Below are positions 20,886-30,466 of a stretch of DNA of 64,000 bases, piece after piece. Position numbers and translations under genes: made by a program. The stretch is from Rubinisphaera margarita (GTDB taxonomy: Bacteria; Planctomycetota; Planctomycetia; Planctomycetales; Planctomycetaceae). Positions within the stretch are counted from its first letter, which is position 1. Every line of letters starts with the position of its first letter. The stretch spans positions 248,001-312,000 of the forward strand of contig NZ_JAKFGB010000009.1 of assembly GCF_022267515.1 (NCBI RefSeq). Direction: 5' to 3'. Below the pieces are notes generated by a model that was given only the letters and a program-made list of their open reading frames with translations, was not told the origin of the DNA and did no database searches.

Positions 20886-21206
20886 GTCCTTATTGCCCGA
20901 TCAGGAAATTACGGAATGAATTCGGTCGGAGGGAAAGTTTCAGTTTCAGACCCGCGAAGACTGCTGCTCATTTCTGCAAAGCTGCTTAATTCCTGGTCGT
21001 CTCAGTGAGGCAGGAATCGAGTCTCGTGAGGTCAAAAGGAAGGATTCACCGGAGAAAAAGGAGGCGTAATCAATCTGGAAGGCAATAACGCACATCCCGT
21101 GCCACTGCGACTTCTCCGCCTCAGGCTGGGAACGCCACCTCGGATTCGGTTATGATTTTCACATCGGCAAACCACCCTCAACCGTCCCCCCTATCGGAGA
21201 GCGATT
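20886..21206. other. 321-bp divergent intergenic region
   Basis: Upstream of a DUF1559 gene (minus) and an oxidoreductase gene (plus). A TATGAT sequence about 55 bp before the oxidoreductase start is a possible -10 element, with no clear -35. No small gene or repeat was seen. Confidence 0.35.
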
Positions 21207-22568
<1,362 letters not shown>

Positions 22569-22578
22569 ACCAATCATC

Positions 22579-22608
22579 GGGTGCCATGCCCACGCTCGCG
22601 TGGGCATG
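22579..22608. repeat. Palindromic repeat family A, copy 1
   Basis: GGGTGCC followed by the hairpin CATGCCCACG-CTCG-CGTGGGCATG. It is identical over 30 bases to copies at 24483-24512 (inverted) and 56129-56164. Located between two genes of the same strand. Confidence 0.85.
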
Positions 22609-22639
22609 CGCTTTCCAATCACTTTCCAGAGCACCAACC

Positions 22640-23632
22640 ATGAACACTACCGTTCGCCTCCCGCTGCTCATCCTCAGCTTCTGTTGTCTGATTGCGCAGG
22701 GCGTGTTCGCCGAAGAGACTCCCGCAGTCTCCCCCGAATCACTCCGAAACACGATCGCGAAGAGTCTCCCCTATCTTGAAACGGCTGGCGTCGCCTGGAT
22801 TGAGGAGAAGGATTGCGTTTCGTGTCATCGCGTCAGCTTTCAGAGCTGGAGCTATAATGCCGCGGCTTCCCGGGGCTTTTCAGAAACCGAAGCCAGGGCC
22901 CGCACCTGGCTCGACTGGTCGGTAGCCAAGTCGCTGGAACCGAATCCGGAGACTGAAAAGATCTCCGGCGAGACTAACATCGATGGACTCTCTCAGCTTC
23001 TGCTCGGACATCGGGCCGGGACAGCCGTGCCGATGAAGGAGAACGAACAGCAGCAGTTCGTCGAACTGATTCTGAAAACTCAACTCGAAGACGGCTCCTG
23101 GGTTGCCGCCGGTCAGCTGCCGATGCAGAAACGTCCCAAACGCGAAACCGCCGAAGTGAGTACGATGTGGAACCTCCTCGCCCTCCACACGGCTGGTGAC
23201 TCCACGGCAGTGGACGCGGCGATTGAGCGCGCCAAGGCGTGGATCGCTGAGGCCAAACCGGCTGTCAGCTCGGAATGGCACGCTGTCCGTCTGCTGCTGG
23301 CCGATATGGAGAACAACGAGTCGGTTCGCGAAATGGAGCTGGAACAACTGCGATCGCTGCAGCGGGAAGACGGCGGCTGGGGCTGGCTGATCGACGCCGA
23401 AAGCGACGCCCTCGCCACCGGCCAGGCCCTGTATGCACTCGCAGCCGTCGGCGTTGATTCGCAGGATCCGGCAATCGTCCGCGCTCAACAGTACCTCATC
23501 AACACCCAGACCGAAGACGGCTCCTGGCCCGTCCACGGCACCAAAACGAAGAAGAAGGATCAGGTGGAAGAAACCGCCACCTACTGGGGCACGGCGTGGG
23601 CGGTAATCGCTCTGCTCGAGACGATGGAGTAA
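22640..23632 (+). CDS. Secreted CxxCH protein with terpene-cyclase-like (alpha/alpha toroid) repeats
   Basis: A 330-residue exported protein: signal peptide (about 1-24, cut after VFA), one heme-c attachment motif C59-V-S-C62-H63, then squalene-cyclase/prenyltransferase-type repeats of the QxxDGSW kind at roughly residues 150-160 (QLEDGSW), 237-246 (QREDGGWGW) and 300-307 (QTEDGSW). The catalytic DXDD motif of hopene cyclases was not seen, so the toroid is probably a binding or scaffold domain. Start at ATG 22640. It follows the Tat-exported oxidoreductase gene; a role passing electrons from it is possible but unproven. Confidence 0.8.
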   Translation: MNTTVRLPLLILSFCCLIAQGVFAEETPAVSPESLRNTIAKSLPYLETAGVAWIEEKDCVSCHRVSFQSWSYNAAASRGFSETEARARTWLDWSVAKSLEPNPETEKISGETNIDGLSQLLLGHRAGTAVPMKENEQQQFVELILKTQLEDGSWVAAGQLPMQKRPKRETAEVSTMWNLLALHTAGDSTAVDAAIERAKAWIAEAKPAVSSEWHAVRLLLADMENNESVREMELEQLRSLQREDGGWGWLIDAESDALATGQALYALAAVGVDSQDPAIVRAQQYLINTQTEDGSWPVHGTKTKKKDQVEETATYWGTAWAVIALLETME

Positions 23633-23637
23633 TCAGC

Positions 23638-23710
23638 CGTAGGTCAGGCACTGCCTGACGAGCACTGAACGTCGTTCGAAGCAATCGCGTCAGGCGGTGC
23701 CTGACCTACG
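23638..23710. repeat. Inverted repeat family E with 23-base arms
   Basis: Arm 1 at 23638-23660 and arm 2 at 23688-23710 are inverse copies with a single mismatch (core GTCAGGCACTGCCTGAC). The first arm is itself palindromic. It begins 5 bp after the preceding stop codon and could form a terminator-like stem. Confidence 0.75.
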
Positions 23711-23811
23711 AGAGCAACAATGGAATCGATTGGACAGATTCGCTGGTCAGGTCACGGTGCAGCCAGCTCCCGCTAGTACAATAACGTTTCGCAGAAAGGC
23801 AGATCGCTGCG

Positions 23812-24312
23812 ATGAATCCAAACGATTTAATCGAACAATACTCGATCATGATCTATGAGCCTCCGTTAATTCACTCGCGCGAGGATGGCACGATTCGCGA
23901 TCTCTCGAATCCCCTATCGGTCATCATGCTGATCATTGACTTCGATTCTGAAGTCTCGATAAATGGGATAAACAACTTTCTAGGCAACAGTACCGGGCGA
24001 TTCGCTCATGAAATCGTTAGAGCCTTACAGATCATTGGTTGTGATCCCGAGGCCGCTCAACTTCAACAGATACTCGATATTGCCGAGACCGCTGGAATGA
24101 CGCGTGAGGCCATCCAGCAGGAACGCTCCGGTCTGGGTCTGTTCGCGGTGACCAGTTTTTCCGAATTGCATGGCGACAAATGGGACGCAGCGTGCGCCGA
24201 AATCGACACGATTGAATCGGAGATCGACTATTCAAAAATTAGCCGCCATGCCACGAAATTCGTCGCGACTCATGCGGACGTGTTCGAAGCCGCCATTGGA
24301 CATGCGAGCTGA
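23812..24312 (+). CDS. DUF4375 (DMP19-like) protein
   Basis: A 166-residue cytosolic protein. The segment NNFLGNSTGRFAHEIVRALQIIGCDPEAAQLQQIL (about 49-83) matches the DUF4375 pattern, where an all-helical domain related to the DNA-mimic DMP19 is expected. The protein is acidic overall, in line with that fold. ATG at 23812 follows a weak site. Base use is less GC-rich than in neighbouring genes, which hints at later acquisition. It is flanked on both sides by palindromic repeats. DMP19 itself binds a transcription factor; whether this protein does is unknown. Confidence 0.65.
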   Translation: MNPNDLIEQYSIMIYEPPLIHSREDGTIRDLSNPLSVIMLIIDFDSEVSINGINNFLGNSTGRFAHEIVRALQIIGCDPEAAQLQQILDIAETAGMTREAIQQERSGLGLFAVTSFSELHGDKWDAACAEIDTIESEIDYSKISRHATKFVATHADVFEAAIGHAS

Positions 24313-24363
24313 CGATGAAGGCTGAGAGGCAACCACGATCGCGACGACACAATCGGCGGGTGA

Positions 24364-24512
24364 CACTGGCGTCTCGCCAGTGCGGCTTAACAATCAACCA
24401 CATGATTGAATCGGTATCACATCCCATGAAGCACTGGCGGGACGCCAGTGGCACCCTTCGGACACTGCATCATCGAAATAAACATGCCCACGCGAGCGTG
24501 GGCATGGCACCC
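24364..24512. repeat. Cluster of three palindromes (families D, D, A)
   Basis: Within 150 bp: CACTGGCG-TCT-CGCCAGTG (24364-24382), CACTGGCG-GGA-CGCCAGTG (24432-24450) and the family A hairpin CATGCCCACG-CGAG-CGTGGGCATG with GCACCC tail (24483-24512). The cluster fills the space between two convergent genes. Confidence 0.8.
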
Positions 24513-24519
24513 GGGTTTT

Positions 24520-25350
24520 CTATCCGACGGAATGCATGGCGGTGGTCAGGTGGGGTTCCGGGCTGATGAGCATGTCGAGGTCGAGGTCGGCGATGGAGTC
24601 GACGACGAGGTCCGGCTGGAAGGCGTAGTTCTTCAGGTCTTCACGACGGGTGCCGCCGCTGAGGACGAGAACGGTCTGGTAGCCGAGCTGGACACCGCCG
24701 AGGATGTCGGTTTCCATCGTGTCGCCGATGATCGTGGTCTGTGACGCCGAAAGTCCGAGTTCCTTGCGAGCCGAACGCATCATGATCGGGCTCGGCTTGC
24801 CGACGCTGAACGCTTTCATGCCGGTTGCCGATTCCAGCATGGCAACAATCGCCCCGCAGCCGGGACGCAGTCCATGTTGGGTCGGGCAGTTCGGGTCCAT
24901 GTTGGTGGCGATCAGCTTGGCGCCGCCTTTGATCAGGTTGCAGGCTCGTTCGAGCATTTCCATCGTGAAGGTGCGACCTTCGCCGACCACGACGTAGTCG
25001 GGATGCGAATCGACGATCGAGTAGCCGACGTCGTGCAGAGCGCTGTGCAGTCCTCCTTCGCCGATGACATACGCCGTGCCGTTCGGCTTCTGTTCGGACA
25101 GAAACGTGGCGGTCGCCTGGGCGCAGGTGTAGACATGATAGTCTTCGACCGGCATGCCCATCCGCCGAATCTTCGTGGCGACATCTCTGCGGGTTCGCTG
25201 GCTGTTGTTGGTGAGAAACGAAAACGGAAGGCCAACGTCCAGCAGGTGGCCCACGAATTCGTCGGCTCCGGGAATCAGTTCGCTGCCTCGATAAATCACG
25301 CCATCCATGTCGAGTAACAGCCCGTGCTGAGAGGTCAGGGTCCTCTTCAT
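24520..25350 (-). CDS. HAD hydrolase of subfamily IIA (NagD/AraL-like phosphatase)
   Basis: A 276-residue cytosolic phosphatase for small phosphorylated metabolites. Motif I is D14-M-D16-G (LLLDMDGVIYRG), motif II LTNNSQR, motif III lysine in SVGKPSPIM and motif IV IGDTMETDILGG; the LTNN and the IIA-type cap between motifs II and III are typical for NagD-like proteins. ATG at 25350 is chosen since it follows AAGGA and directly precedes the core; upstream in-frame sequence has no homology. Substrate (nucleotide, sugar phosphate or a damaged metabolite) is open. Confidence 0.87.
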   Translation of the reverse strand: MKRTLTSQHGLLLDMDGVIYRGSELIPGADEFVGHLLDVGLPFSFLTNNSQRTRRDVATKIRRMGMPVEDYHVYTCAQATATFLSEQKPNGTAYVIGEGGLHSALHDVGYSIVDSHPDYVVVGEGRTFTMEMLERACNLIKGGAKLIATNMDPNCPTQHGLRPGCGAIVAMLESATGMKAFSVGKPSPIMMRSARKELGLSASQTTIIGDTMETDILGGVQLGYQTVLVLSGGTRREDLKNYAFQPDLVVDSIADLDLDMLISPEPHLTTAMHSVG

Positions 25351-25771
25351 ATCCTTGCTCCTTGTCGCTTGCTCCGTTGTGGAAACGGAGCCCGTGTTGG
25401 TGGGGTGATGCCGGGGAGTCGCCGCATCACTGAGTGGGGAGGGAACGCGAGCACCGCGCCGTTGAGCAACAGACCTCATCGCAGATGGTGTGCCATCAAC
25501 CGATGTTACCGACGCCTTACTGGCAGAATTATTTCTGAAGTCGTGTGATACGTGGGGTTTCGAAAAATTCCCGGATGCCTCCGACAGGAGGGCCCGACGC
25601 CGTCATCTGTTCAGGCGACGCAATTCATGTCGATACGTTTGCGTATCTGCGCGGACGTCTCCGCCCGGAATTGCGCAAGTCGATTCTGAAATCTGCCTGG
25701 CCGGAATCCGGCTGGTGCACGCGGTTCGGCCGCCTATGATGGGAGATTCACCTAGAGAAGAGGAGTCCCCA
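25351..25771. other. 421-bp divergent intergenic region with two small hairpins
   Basis: It holds GCTCCGTT/AACGGAGC (25371-25378 and 25384-25391), which would lie in the leader of the HAD gene, and GTGATGC/GCATCAC (25405-25411 and 25424-25430). No promoter pair stands out, and no open frame here has coding support. Confidence 0.4.
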
Positions 25772-27103
25772 GTGAGTGCAGTCCCCTGGTTTGTCGCGGT
25801 CGGAGCGATTCTGATCATCCTTGCGCTCACATCCTCATTTTTGAGCCGCCTGCCGTTAAGCACTTCTGTGGTCTGTCTAGTTCTCGGAATCCTGCTCGGC
25901 CCGATGGGGATCGGACTGGTGGAGCTCGAACTGATTCGGGATGCCGCGTTGATCGAGCGGCTCACTGAAGTCGCGGTCATCATCTCTCTATTCGCGGCCG
26001 GCCTGCAGTTGCGGCTGCCATTCGACCGCCGGGAATGGGGCCTGTCGCTGACTCTGGCGACGCTGGGAATGGTGCTCACGATCGGTCTGATCGCCGGATT
26101 GGGCGTGTTGATCGGATTGCCGATTGGAGCAGCCGTCATTCTGGGAGCCGTGCTCGCCCCGACAGATCCCGTCCTCGCCTCCGACGTTCAGGTCAAGCAT
26201 TCCACGGACGACGATCCGTTGCGGTTCGTCCTGACGGGGGAAGCCGGCTTCAACGATGGAGCCGCCTTTCCGTTTGTCATGCTCGGTCTGGGTCTGCTGG
26301 GTCTGCACGAACTCGGCGACTGGGGCTGGCGGTGGTGGATGGTCGATGTCATCTGGGCTGTGCTCGCGGGGCTGAGTATCGGGGCGGCTCTGGGAACCGC
26401 AGTCGGACATGTCGTGTTGTACCTGCGTCGTCAGGAGGAAGCTCTCGGTCTCAACAATTTCCTCGGCGTGGGGCTGATCGCGATCTCGTACGGAGCCGCT
26501 TTGTGGATGCATGCCTATGGATTCCTGGCCGTCTTTGCAGCCGGACTGGCGTTGCGACATCTCGAACGAAGAGCCGAAACCCAACCGCCGAGCGAGTCTC
26601 TGCGAAACGCCGCCGGAGCGGAAACCGAGGAGCAGCTCGCGACTGCGGAAGAAACGGCTCCGGCCTATCTGGCGGAGGCGATTGTGAACTTCAATTCGCA
26701 TCTGGAACACTTCGCCGAAGTGACTCTCGTCATCCTGATCGGCGCATTGCTGCGACCAGAAATGGCGAGCTGGCAACTCGTCGCCACTGTCGCGGCAGTG
26801 ATTCTCGTAGTCCGGCCAGTCGCCGTTCTGCTGGCAATTGCGGGCATGCCGATCCGACGGATTCAGCGAGCCTACATCGCCTGGTTCGGCATCCGGGGGA
26901 TTGGCTCGATCTATTATCTCACGTATGCGATCGAACACGGCTTCCATTCCCCGCCGGTCGAAACGGTCGTCAATCTCGCCTTCGCCACGATCGCCACGTC
27001 GATTCTGGTTCACGGTATCACCGTCACCCCGCTGATGAACTTCTATAGCCGGCATACAGACGAAGACCAGTCTTCACCTGAGGAAGCCAGCGAAAAGTCG
27101 TGA
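25772..27103 (+). CDS. Sodium/proton antiporter, CPA1 family
   Basis: A 443-residue inner-membrane cation/proton exchanger with about 12 helices. Diagnostic segments are VLAPTDPVLASDVQ, EAGFNDGAAFPFV (the conserved ND pair of the ion site) and AWFGIRGIGSIYYL. GTG at 25772 is chosen because an AGAAGAGGAG site ends 6 bases before it and the first helix begins at once; the ATG codons at 25736 and 25739 have no such site. A hydrophilic cytoplasmic segment interrupts the membrane domain at about residues 270-310, between two helices. Function in pH or Na+ balance is inferred from the family. Confidence 0.87.
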   Translation: MSAVPWFVAVGAILIILALTSSFLSRLPLSTSVVCLVLGILLGPMGIGLVELELIRDAALIERLTEVAVIISLFAAGLQLRLPFDRREWGLSLTLATLGMVLTIGLIAGLGVLIGLPIGAAVILGAVLAPTDPVLASDVQVKHSTDDDPLRFVLTGEAGFNDGAAFPFVMLGLGLLGLHELGDWGWRWWMVDVIWAVLAGLSIGAALGTAVGHVVLYLRRQEEALGLNNFLGVGLIAISYGAALWMHAYGFLAVFAAGLALRHLERRAETQPPSESLRNAAGAETEEQLATAEETAPAYLAEAIVNFNSHLEHFAEVTLVILIGALLRPEMASWQLVATVAAVILVVRPVAVLLAIAGMPIRRIQRAYIAWFGIRGIGSIYYLTYAIEHGFHSPPVETVVNLAFATIATSILVHGITVTPLMNFYSRHTDEDQSSPEEASEKS

Positions 27104-27148
27104 CCAGTCGGTTCGTGAGCGAGATTCGGTGAGCCGGGCTGCTGCTCG

Positions 27149-27484
27149 TCAAAGAAACACAAAGACGAGGTAGAAGCCGAAGGGAGAGAAGATCGTCAGC
27201 ATGATCCCCACGAGGGTCAGCAGTCCGCTCGTCGGCCAGGAGTGATGCCACCGGTGAGCCCCCCACACTCCGAGGCCCCAAAATCCGAAAACAATGAGCG
27301 GGAACCCGCGATACAGGAACGGCATGTACTTGCCTTCCGGAAAGATCAGCATGAGCGCATACGGCGAGAAGACCATGAACGCTGCACTCGCCAGTGCCAC
27401 CGGCAGAATCAGTATGGCTGACCAGAACAACGCCATCTGAGGGACTCGCTCGAGCCGATAATCGGATTTGCGAAACTTGATCAT
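27149..27484 (-). CDS. Small membrane protein of unknown function
   Basis: A 111-residue protein with about three membrane helices (roughly 18-40, 53-73 and 85-107) after a basic N-terminal stretch. The ATG at 27484 is preferred over one 18 bases upstream because a GGGGAG site stands five bases before it. A tryptophan/histidine-rich loop (GAHRWHHSW) lies between helices 2 and 3. No family is recognised. It converges with the antiporter gene. Confidence 0.6.
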   Translation of the reverse strand: MIKFRKSDYRLERVPQMALFWSAILILPVALASAAFMVFSPYALMLIFPEGKYMPFLYRGFPLIVFGFWGLGVWGAHRWHHSWPTSGLLTLVGIMLTIFSPFGFYLVFVFL

Positions 27485-27803
27485 CTGAACTCCCCGGAAC
27501 AAGATGGCTTCCGCAGATCGCCCGCAATCCCACCGAACTCCTTTCGCGGACCTTTCATCCTATCACAACACCCTTGCCCGGGGCCCGCCATTCCTGAACG
27601 ATCCTCCATGAGCGGAAATGCCGCAGGCGTTCGGCATGCAAGATGCGTGTGCCGCTTCCAGAAGAAAGTAAGCGGTCTGTGAGGGATTGAGCGTCTCAAT
27701 CATGCATTGAGGATAGGCAACGATGCCCGGGCGACTTGCTTTCTTCGACGAGGGCCGATTTCTTTTTCGCTTTTTCTGGACCTTCTATCAGGAGACCTAC
27801 GGA
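27485..27803. other. 319-bp intergenic region upstream of a DUF1559 gene
   Basis: Contains a short perfect palindrome GATTGAG-CGT-CTCAATC (27686-27702), about 100 bp before the start codon, that could be an operator. In-frame sequence upstream of 27804 could be translated from 27723 but lacks a ribosome site. Confidence 0.4.
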
Positions 27804-28802
27804 ATGACTGGCAAGTCTGCGGACATGGGCCGCACTCTCCACAAGCCCTCCGGCTTCACGCTCATTGAACTTCTAGTAGTGATCGCGATCATTGCTATTC
27901 TTGTCGCACTGCTCCTTCCGGCCGTTCAGCAGGCCCGCGAAGCGGCTCGACGGAGCTCCTGCAAGAACAACCTGAAACAGATGGGTCTGGCCCTGCACAA
28001 CTATCACGATGTGCACAGCGTCTTTCCCTACTCGACCGCCAACGCCTCGTCCAACGCCGGCACGCCGACAGGCTCGAACGTGCTGAACCATTCCGGCTAC
28101 GTGCTGCTGCTTCCGTACCTCGAGCAGCCGGCGCTGTACGATCAGTACAACCACAGCTGGGCCTATGGCATTCGCAATGAGAGCGGCGGCGTGGTGGCGG
28201 GCGGCACGGATCCCAACGTCAACACGAACCTGAATCTCTCGAAGACGCGGGTCGAAGTCTTCCTCTGTCCTTCCGATTCCGGTTCGGCTACGTATGGCTC
28301 GGCGAATGCCTCGTATGGCTGCGGCGTGACCGATTCCTACCGGGCCTCCTACGGATTCAGTGTCGCTTACGGCAATGGCGGCACGTTGTGGTCGTCGACC
28401 GGACAAACGACGCGGGCTCTGTTCGGACTCAACTCGCGGAGCAAGATGCGGGACATCAAAGACGGGACATCGAATACGGTCGCCTTCGTAGAAACGACCC
28501 TCGAAGTCGACGATGGTGAAACGCTCTCATGGGGCTGCTCCTCGCACGTGGGACAAGGCGTGAACCTGACCGCTTCGCGAGGCATTAACAACTTCCGCTG
28601 CTGTTCCTGGCGGACGCCGCCCGATCAGCAGTATCAGTACGGCCGCAACGGAGAATGGGGCGAACCCGGCTCGCTGCATCAGGGAGGCATTCAGGTCGCC
28701 CTGGCCGACGGTTCTGTCCGCTTCATTTCGGAGAACATCGACACCAACACGCGACGCTATCTGGCCCGCATTGCCGATGGCCAGGTGATGGGCGAGCTGT
28801 AA
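27804..28802 (+). CDS. DUF1559 prepilin-like secreted protein
   Basis: A 332-residue second member of the DUF1559 family in this window. The prepilin signal is SGFTLIELLVVIAIIAILVALLLP with cleavage expected before F18 and Glu +5 at E22; the DUF1559 domain opens with AREAARRSSCKNNLKQMGLALHNYHD and ends with HQGGIQVALADGSVRFISE. ATG at 27804 follows a CAGGAG site. The helix region is almost identical to that of the copy at 19932-20885 while the outer domains differ, as usual in this family. It leads a two-gene unit with a small lipoprotein. Confidence 0.92.
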   Translation: MTGKSADMGRTLHKPSGFTLIELLVVIAIIAILVALLLPAVQQAREAARRSSCKNNLKQMGLALHNYHDVHSVFPYSTANASSNAGTPTGSNVLNHSGYVLLLPYLEQPALYDQYNHSWAYGIRNESGGVVAGGTDPNVNTNLNLSKTRVEVFLCPSDSGSATYGSANASYGCGVTDSYRASYGFSVAYGNGGTLWSSTGQTTRALFGLNSRSKMRDIKDGTSNTVAFVETTLEVDDGETLSWGCSSHVGQGVNLTASRGINNFRCCSWRTPPDQQYQYGRNGEWGEPGSLHQGGIQVALADGSVRFISENIDTNTRRYLARIADGQVMGEL

Positions 28803-28844
28803 TTCGAGCAGCGATCCCCGTAACACTCCTTTGATGACCGACCG

Positions 28845-28877
28845 CTCCCCGCTGGCTGCATCCCCGCCAGCGGGGAG
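28845..28877 (+). terminator. Hairpin between DUF1559 and lipoprotein genes
   Basis: A 12-bp perfect stem (CTCCCCGCTGGC, 28845-28856; GCCAGCGGGGAG, 28866-28877) followed by TCTTCTCTC. It may be an intrinsic attenuator that lowers expression of the downstream lipoprotein relative to the DUF1559 protein. Confidence 0.6.
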
Positions 28878-28915
28878 TCTTCTCTCTGACCTCTGTGAAG
28901 ACAAAGAATCGCTCC

Positions 28916-29386
28916 ATGGTTTCCTTCGCCCACTCCCACCGCCTCGTGTTGGCCTGTTTCACCCTGATCTTCCTGACCGGCTGCTTTGCTTCGGAAGAGA
29001 CCGGCCCGGAGAAGATCCTCATCCCCGTCACGGGCACCATTCTGCTCGATGGCGAACCGCTCGCGAACGCAGCCGTCAATTTCCAGCCCACCAAAGGGAC
29101 GACCACTCAAGGCGCGTACGGCGTCACGGACGCAGCGGGCAAGTTCACCGCGAAGCAGTACTCGCAAACCGAAGGCGTGGAGCCGGGAACGTATAGCGTG
29201 ACCTTCTCCAAAATCGCGATGCCCGACGGCAGCCCGATTCCCGAAGGACAGACCGCCGCCGACGTCGGAGCCGTCGAAAGCCTGCCTCCCCATCTCACGG
29301 CGGCCAGCGAAACCGGCAGCAAGTACGTCCTGACCGTCGCAGCCGAACCCGTCCTCGCCGACTACGAACTCAAATCCCGCCCGTAA
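28916..29386 (+). CDS. Small lipoprotein with transthyretin-like fold
   Basis: A 156-residue lipoprotein: N-terminal hydrophobic segment with lipobox LTGC (C23), then a beta-sandwich domain beginning VTGTILLDGEPLANAAVNFQP and including PGTYSVTF. ATG at 28916 is used; an in-frame GTG at 28895 is possible. It resembles the 19442-19873 lipoprotein in length, lipobox and domain order and is likewise placed after a DUF1559 gene, 113 bp apart with a hairpin between. Function unknown; a surface-anchored partner of the prepilin-like protein is plausible. Confidence 0.75.
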   Translation: MVSFAHSHRLVLACFTLIFLTGCFASEETGPEKILIPVTGTILLDGEPLANAAVNFQPTKGTTTQGAYGVTDAAGKFTAKQYSQTEGVEPGTYSVTFSKIAMPDGSPIPEGQTAADVGAVESLPPHLTAASETGSKYVLTVAAEPVLADYELKSRP

Positions 29387-29446
29387 AGTTCGCTGCAGCC
29401 GCCCCCACAATGTCGGTTCTGGCGTTCAGCTCGAGGGCGTATCGAC

Positions 29447-30436
29447 TTAGCGCTCGCGCCAGAGGATTGCTTCCGGGAGGTTCATCGAACGCCACGTCTC
29501 TTCGATCTCGTTCCGGAAGCGGCTGGCATCGACCGGGTAGCCGCGAGTGGCTCTCACGGCTGGACAGTGTTCGCTCCAGTAACGGTTGAACTGTTCCATG
29601 CACAGCTCTCTCACGTACTTGGCCATCATCGAAGCGACGGCGACCGGAAGGTAGCGTTCGCTGTTCACGGAGAAGGACAGAGAGATGTTCTGGCAACGAT
29701 ACCGACTCAACTTCTGCGACTCCGCTTCGGTCATGAAAAAGTGATCGGGAAAGGCTTCGGTCAGATAAGGCAGGTATCGATTCCGTCCGCCATGTTTGTC
29801 GGCCATCACTTCGACCTTCGCCGCGTCGTCCGGCCAGATGTTCTGCAGCAGGGCGAGTGTTTCCCGGGTGAGGACTTCGCTCTTGTTGCCATACTTCACG
29901 GTCAACTCGTTAAAGACCTCTGGACAAACCACCCGCACCCGAACGGCTTCGAGCCGAACGCGCGACTGTGTGAAACCGCGGCGAACCGTTGAAGAGGCCA
30001 GAGATATCTCCGACTCATCAGCCGCCAGTGGCAAACCGAAGTCTTCGCACTGATACCAGGGCTGCCGGTCGAACGCATGGGGCAGGGAACCTCCCAGCAG
30101 CGTGCTCACCAGCCCGGCGAAACCAAGTCGATCGGTCGGGTTTTGCACGGGGACATCGAGGGCATGGAACAGACTCATGACGGACCGTTCAAGCGCAGCC
30201 AGTCCGCGGCTCGAGGAATAAACCTCTTTGGAGTCGCCGACATGCAGTCGGGAATCGTCACGGGAGGGCCGGTTGGTCAGCACCTGCTCCAGTTTTTCCC
30301 AGAGCGAGTCGACAGGCAGTCGCGCTGGAACTGACCAGAGTGTGGCTCCGATCACCAGCGGCCCCAACTTCGGCCCGTAACCAGCCTCATCCAGGCCGAT
30401 GAGATAGCGTTTATTAGGCGCAGCAACGGTGCTCAT
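29447..30436 (-). CDS. Divergent RNase H2-like nuclease domain protein
   Basis: A 329-residue protein whose start matches the RNase HII/HIII fold: GLDEAGYGPKLGPLVIGA carries the D16-E17 pair, GDSKEVY (67-73) corresponds to the 'DSK' region, D213 in VMADKHGGRNRY to the third acidic residue and SMMAKYVRELCME to the helix with the last one, here E277 rather than Asp, as in RNase HIII. It is longer than typical RNase HII (about 200 residues), with an insert around 95-165. Expected activity is cleavage of the RNA strand of RNA-DNA hybrids. It starts 30 bp after the large propeller gene. Confidence 0.7.
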   Translation of the reverse strand: MSTVAAPNKRYLIGLDEAGYGPKLGPLVIGATLWSVPARLPVDSLWEKLEQVLTNRPSRDDSRLHVGDSKEVYSSSRGLAALERSVMSLFHALDVPVQNPTDRLGFAGLVSTLLGGSLPHAFDRQPWYQCEDFGLPLAADESEISLASSTVRRGFTQSRVRLEAVRVRVVCPEVFNELTVKYGNKSEVLTRETLALLQNIWPDDAAKVEVMADKHGGRNRYLPYLTEAFPDHFFMTEAESQKLSRYRCQNISLSFSVNSERYLPVAVASMMAKYVRELCMEQFNRYWSEHCPAVRATRGYPVDASRFRNEIEETWRSMNLPEAILWRER

Positions 30437-30466
30437 CGACTCACCGCCTTTCGCCAGAGAATGCGG

